A stretch of 64,000 bases of DNA from Trichomonas vaginalis G3. Taxonomy: Eukaryota > Parabasalia > Trichomonadida > Trichomonadidae. Positions within the stretch are counted from its first letter, which is position 1. Every line of letters starts with the position of its first letter. Location of the stretch: assembly GCF_026262505.1 (NCBI RefSeq), contig NC_067205.1:26355693-26419692 (forward strand), read 5' to 3'. Shown piece by piece: positions 63,915 through 64,000 of the stretch. Below the pieces are notes generated by a model. It saw nothing but the letters and a program-made list of their open reading frames with translations, had not been told where the DNA came from and ran no database searches. The position numbers and the translations under genes are program-made.

Positions 63915-63944
63915 AGGATGAACGTTTATTTTTAAAGCTTATAA

Positions 63945-64000
63945 ATGAGTTCTTCATCAAGCTCTCGTGAACCTTCACCATCTATGAAACAAACTTTACC
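63945..64000 (+). CDS. Start of the next family B gene (partial)
   Basis: The ATG at 63945 follows TTTATTTTTAAAGCTTATAA, the element promoter pattern, and reads MSSSSSSREPSPSMKQTL before the window ends. The Ser-rich, Lys/Pro-bearing start would suit another late virion gene. Nothing more can be said. Confidence 0.45.
   Translation, partial: MSSSSSSREPSPSMKQTL

Larger units (their letters stand above)
42446..64000. mobile_element. Maverick/Polinton element B (family B), right end outside window
   Basis: A second, diverged Maverick lineage inserted in the capsid gene of A2. It starts AGTTAGTATAC at 42446, after the target word GTTTGT; the uninterrupted A1 capsid gene reads straight through this point. 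It carries ATPase, penton-like, fibre, integrase, KilA-N, polymerase and capsid genes, most of them whole, with about two or three breaks overall in view. Gene order differs from family A although many genes are homologous. It is at least 21.5 kb long. It must be younger than A2, since it interrupts it. Confidence 0.92.

Overview
The window looks like nuclear DNA of a trichomonad, almost certainly Trichomonas vaginalis or a very close relative. It is AT-rich and intron-poor. It holds a mariner of the Tvmar1 type, a Mutator-like transposase gene, KilA-N genes and, above all, three copies of large Maverick/Polinton elements that fill about 93% of the sequence. No ordinary host housekeeping gene is visible. 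All identifications come from reading sequence and protein motifs by eye; nothing was searched in a database.

Layout. (1) 1-18528 is family A copy 1 (A1). Its left end lies outside the window. It carries DNA polymerase B, an HNH endonuclease, an accessory block, a packaging ATPase, an SF3 helicase, penton-like and major capsid genes, a block of structural-type genes, and then a terminal inverted repeat. A 1.83 kb hAT-like non-autonomous element sits inside one of its genes (9841-11673). (2) 18529-22899 is the spacer between Mavericks: a mariner (18548-19846), nine units of a 121-bp tandem repeat (20091-21146) and a MULE transposase gene (21307-22749). (3) 22900-42445 is family A copy 2 (A2), in the same orientation. 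It starts with its terminal repeat and an adenine methyltransferase gene, then small virion-type genes, a phage-tail-like fibre gene, integrase, polymerase remnant, a long palindrome-rich accessory block with KilA-N genes, ATPase, helicase, penton and capsid. (4) 42446-64000 is family B, a different Maverick lineage nested in the capsid gene of A2 and running off the right edge. It is the best preserved: ATPase, penton, fibre, integrase, a 1291-residue polymerase and a 524-residue major capsid protein can all be read, most of them whole.

How the parts fit. Polymerase B (protein-primed type) and integrase would replicate and insert the element; in family A an SF3 helicase joins them. The ATPase, major capsid, penton-like and small amphipathic proteins form a virion module. 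Both families also carry long fibre proteins ending in a phage tail-collar-like domain, which suggests receptor binding. KilA-N proteins and a second multicopy family ('family X') form an accessory cargo bounded by arrays of palindromes. A1 and A2 differ by only a few bases per 300 where compared, so they are young. Both are broken in many genes. Most B genes in view read through.

The least expected signals are: a 27-bp double-hairpin repeat scattered through family B only, sitting in frame inside several genes, with an empty and a filled site side by side in the polymerase gene; palindromes whose two arms change together between copies; very short bidirectional promoters (16-18 bp between start codons); and a nearly identical fibre module shared by the otherwise diverged families A and B.
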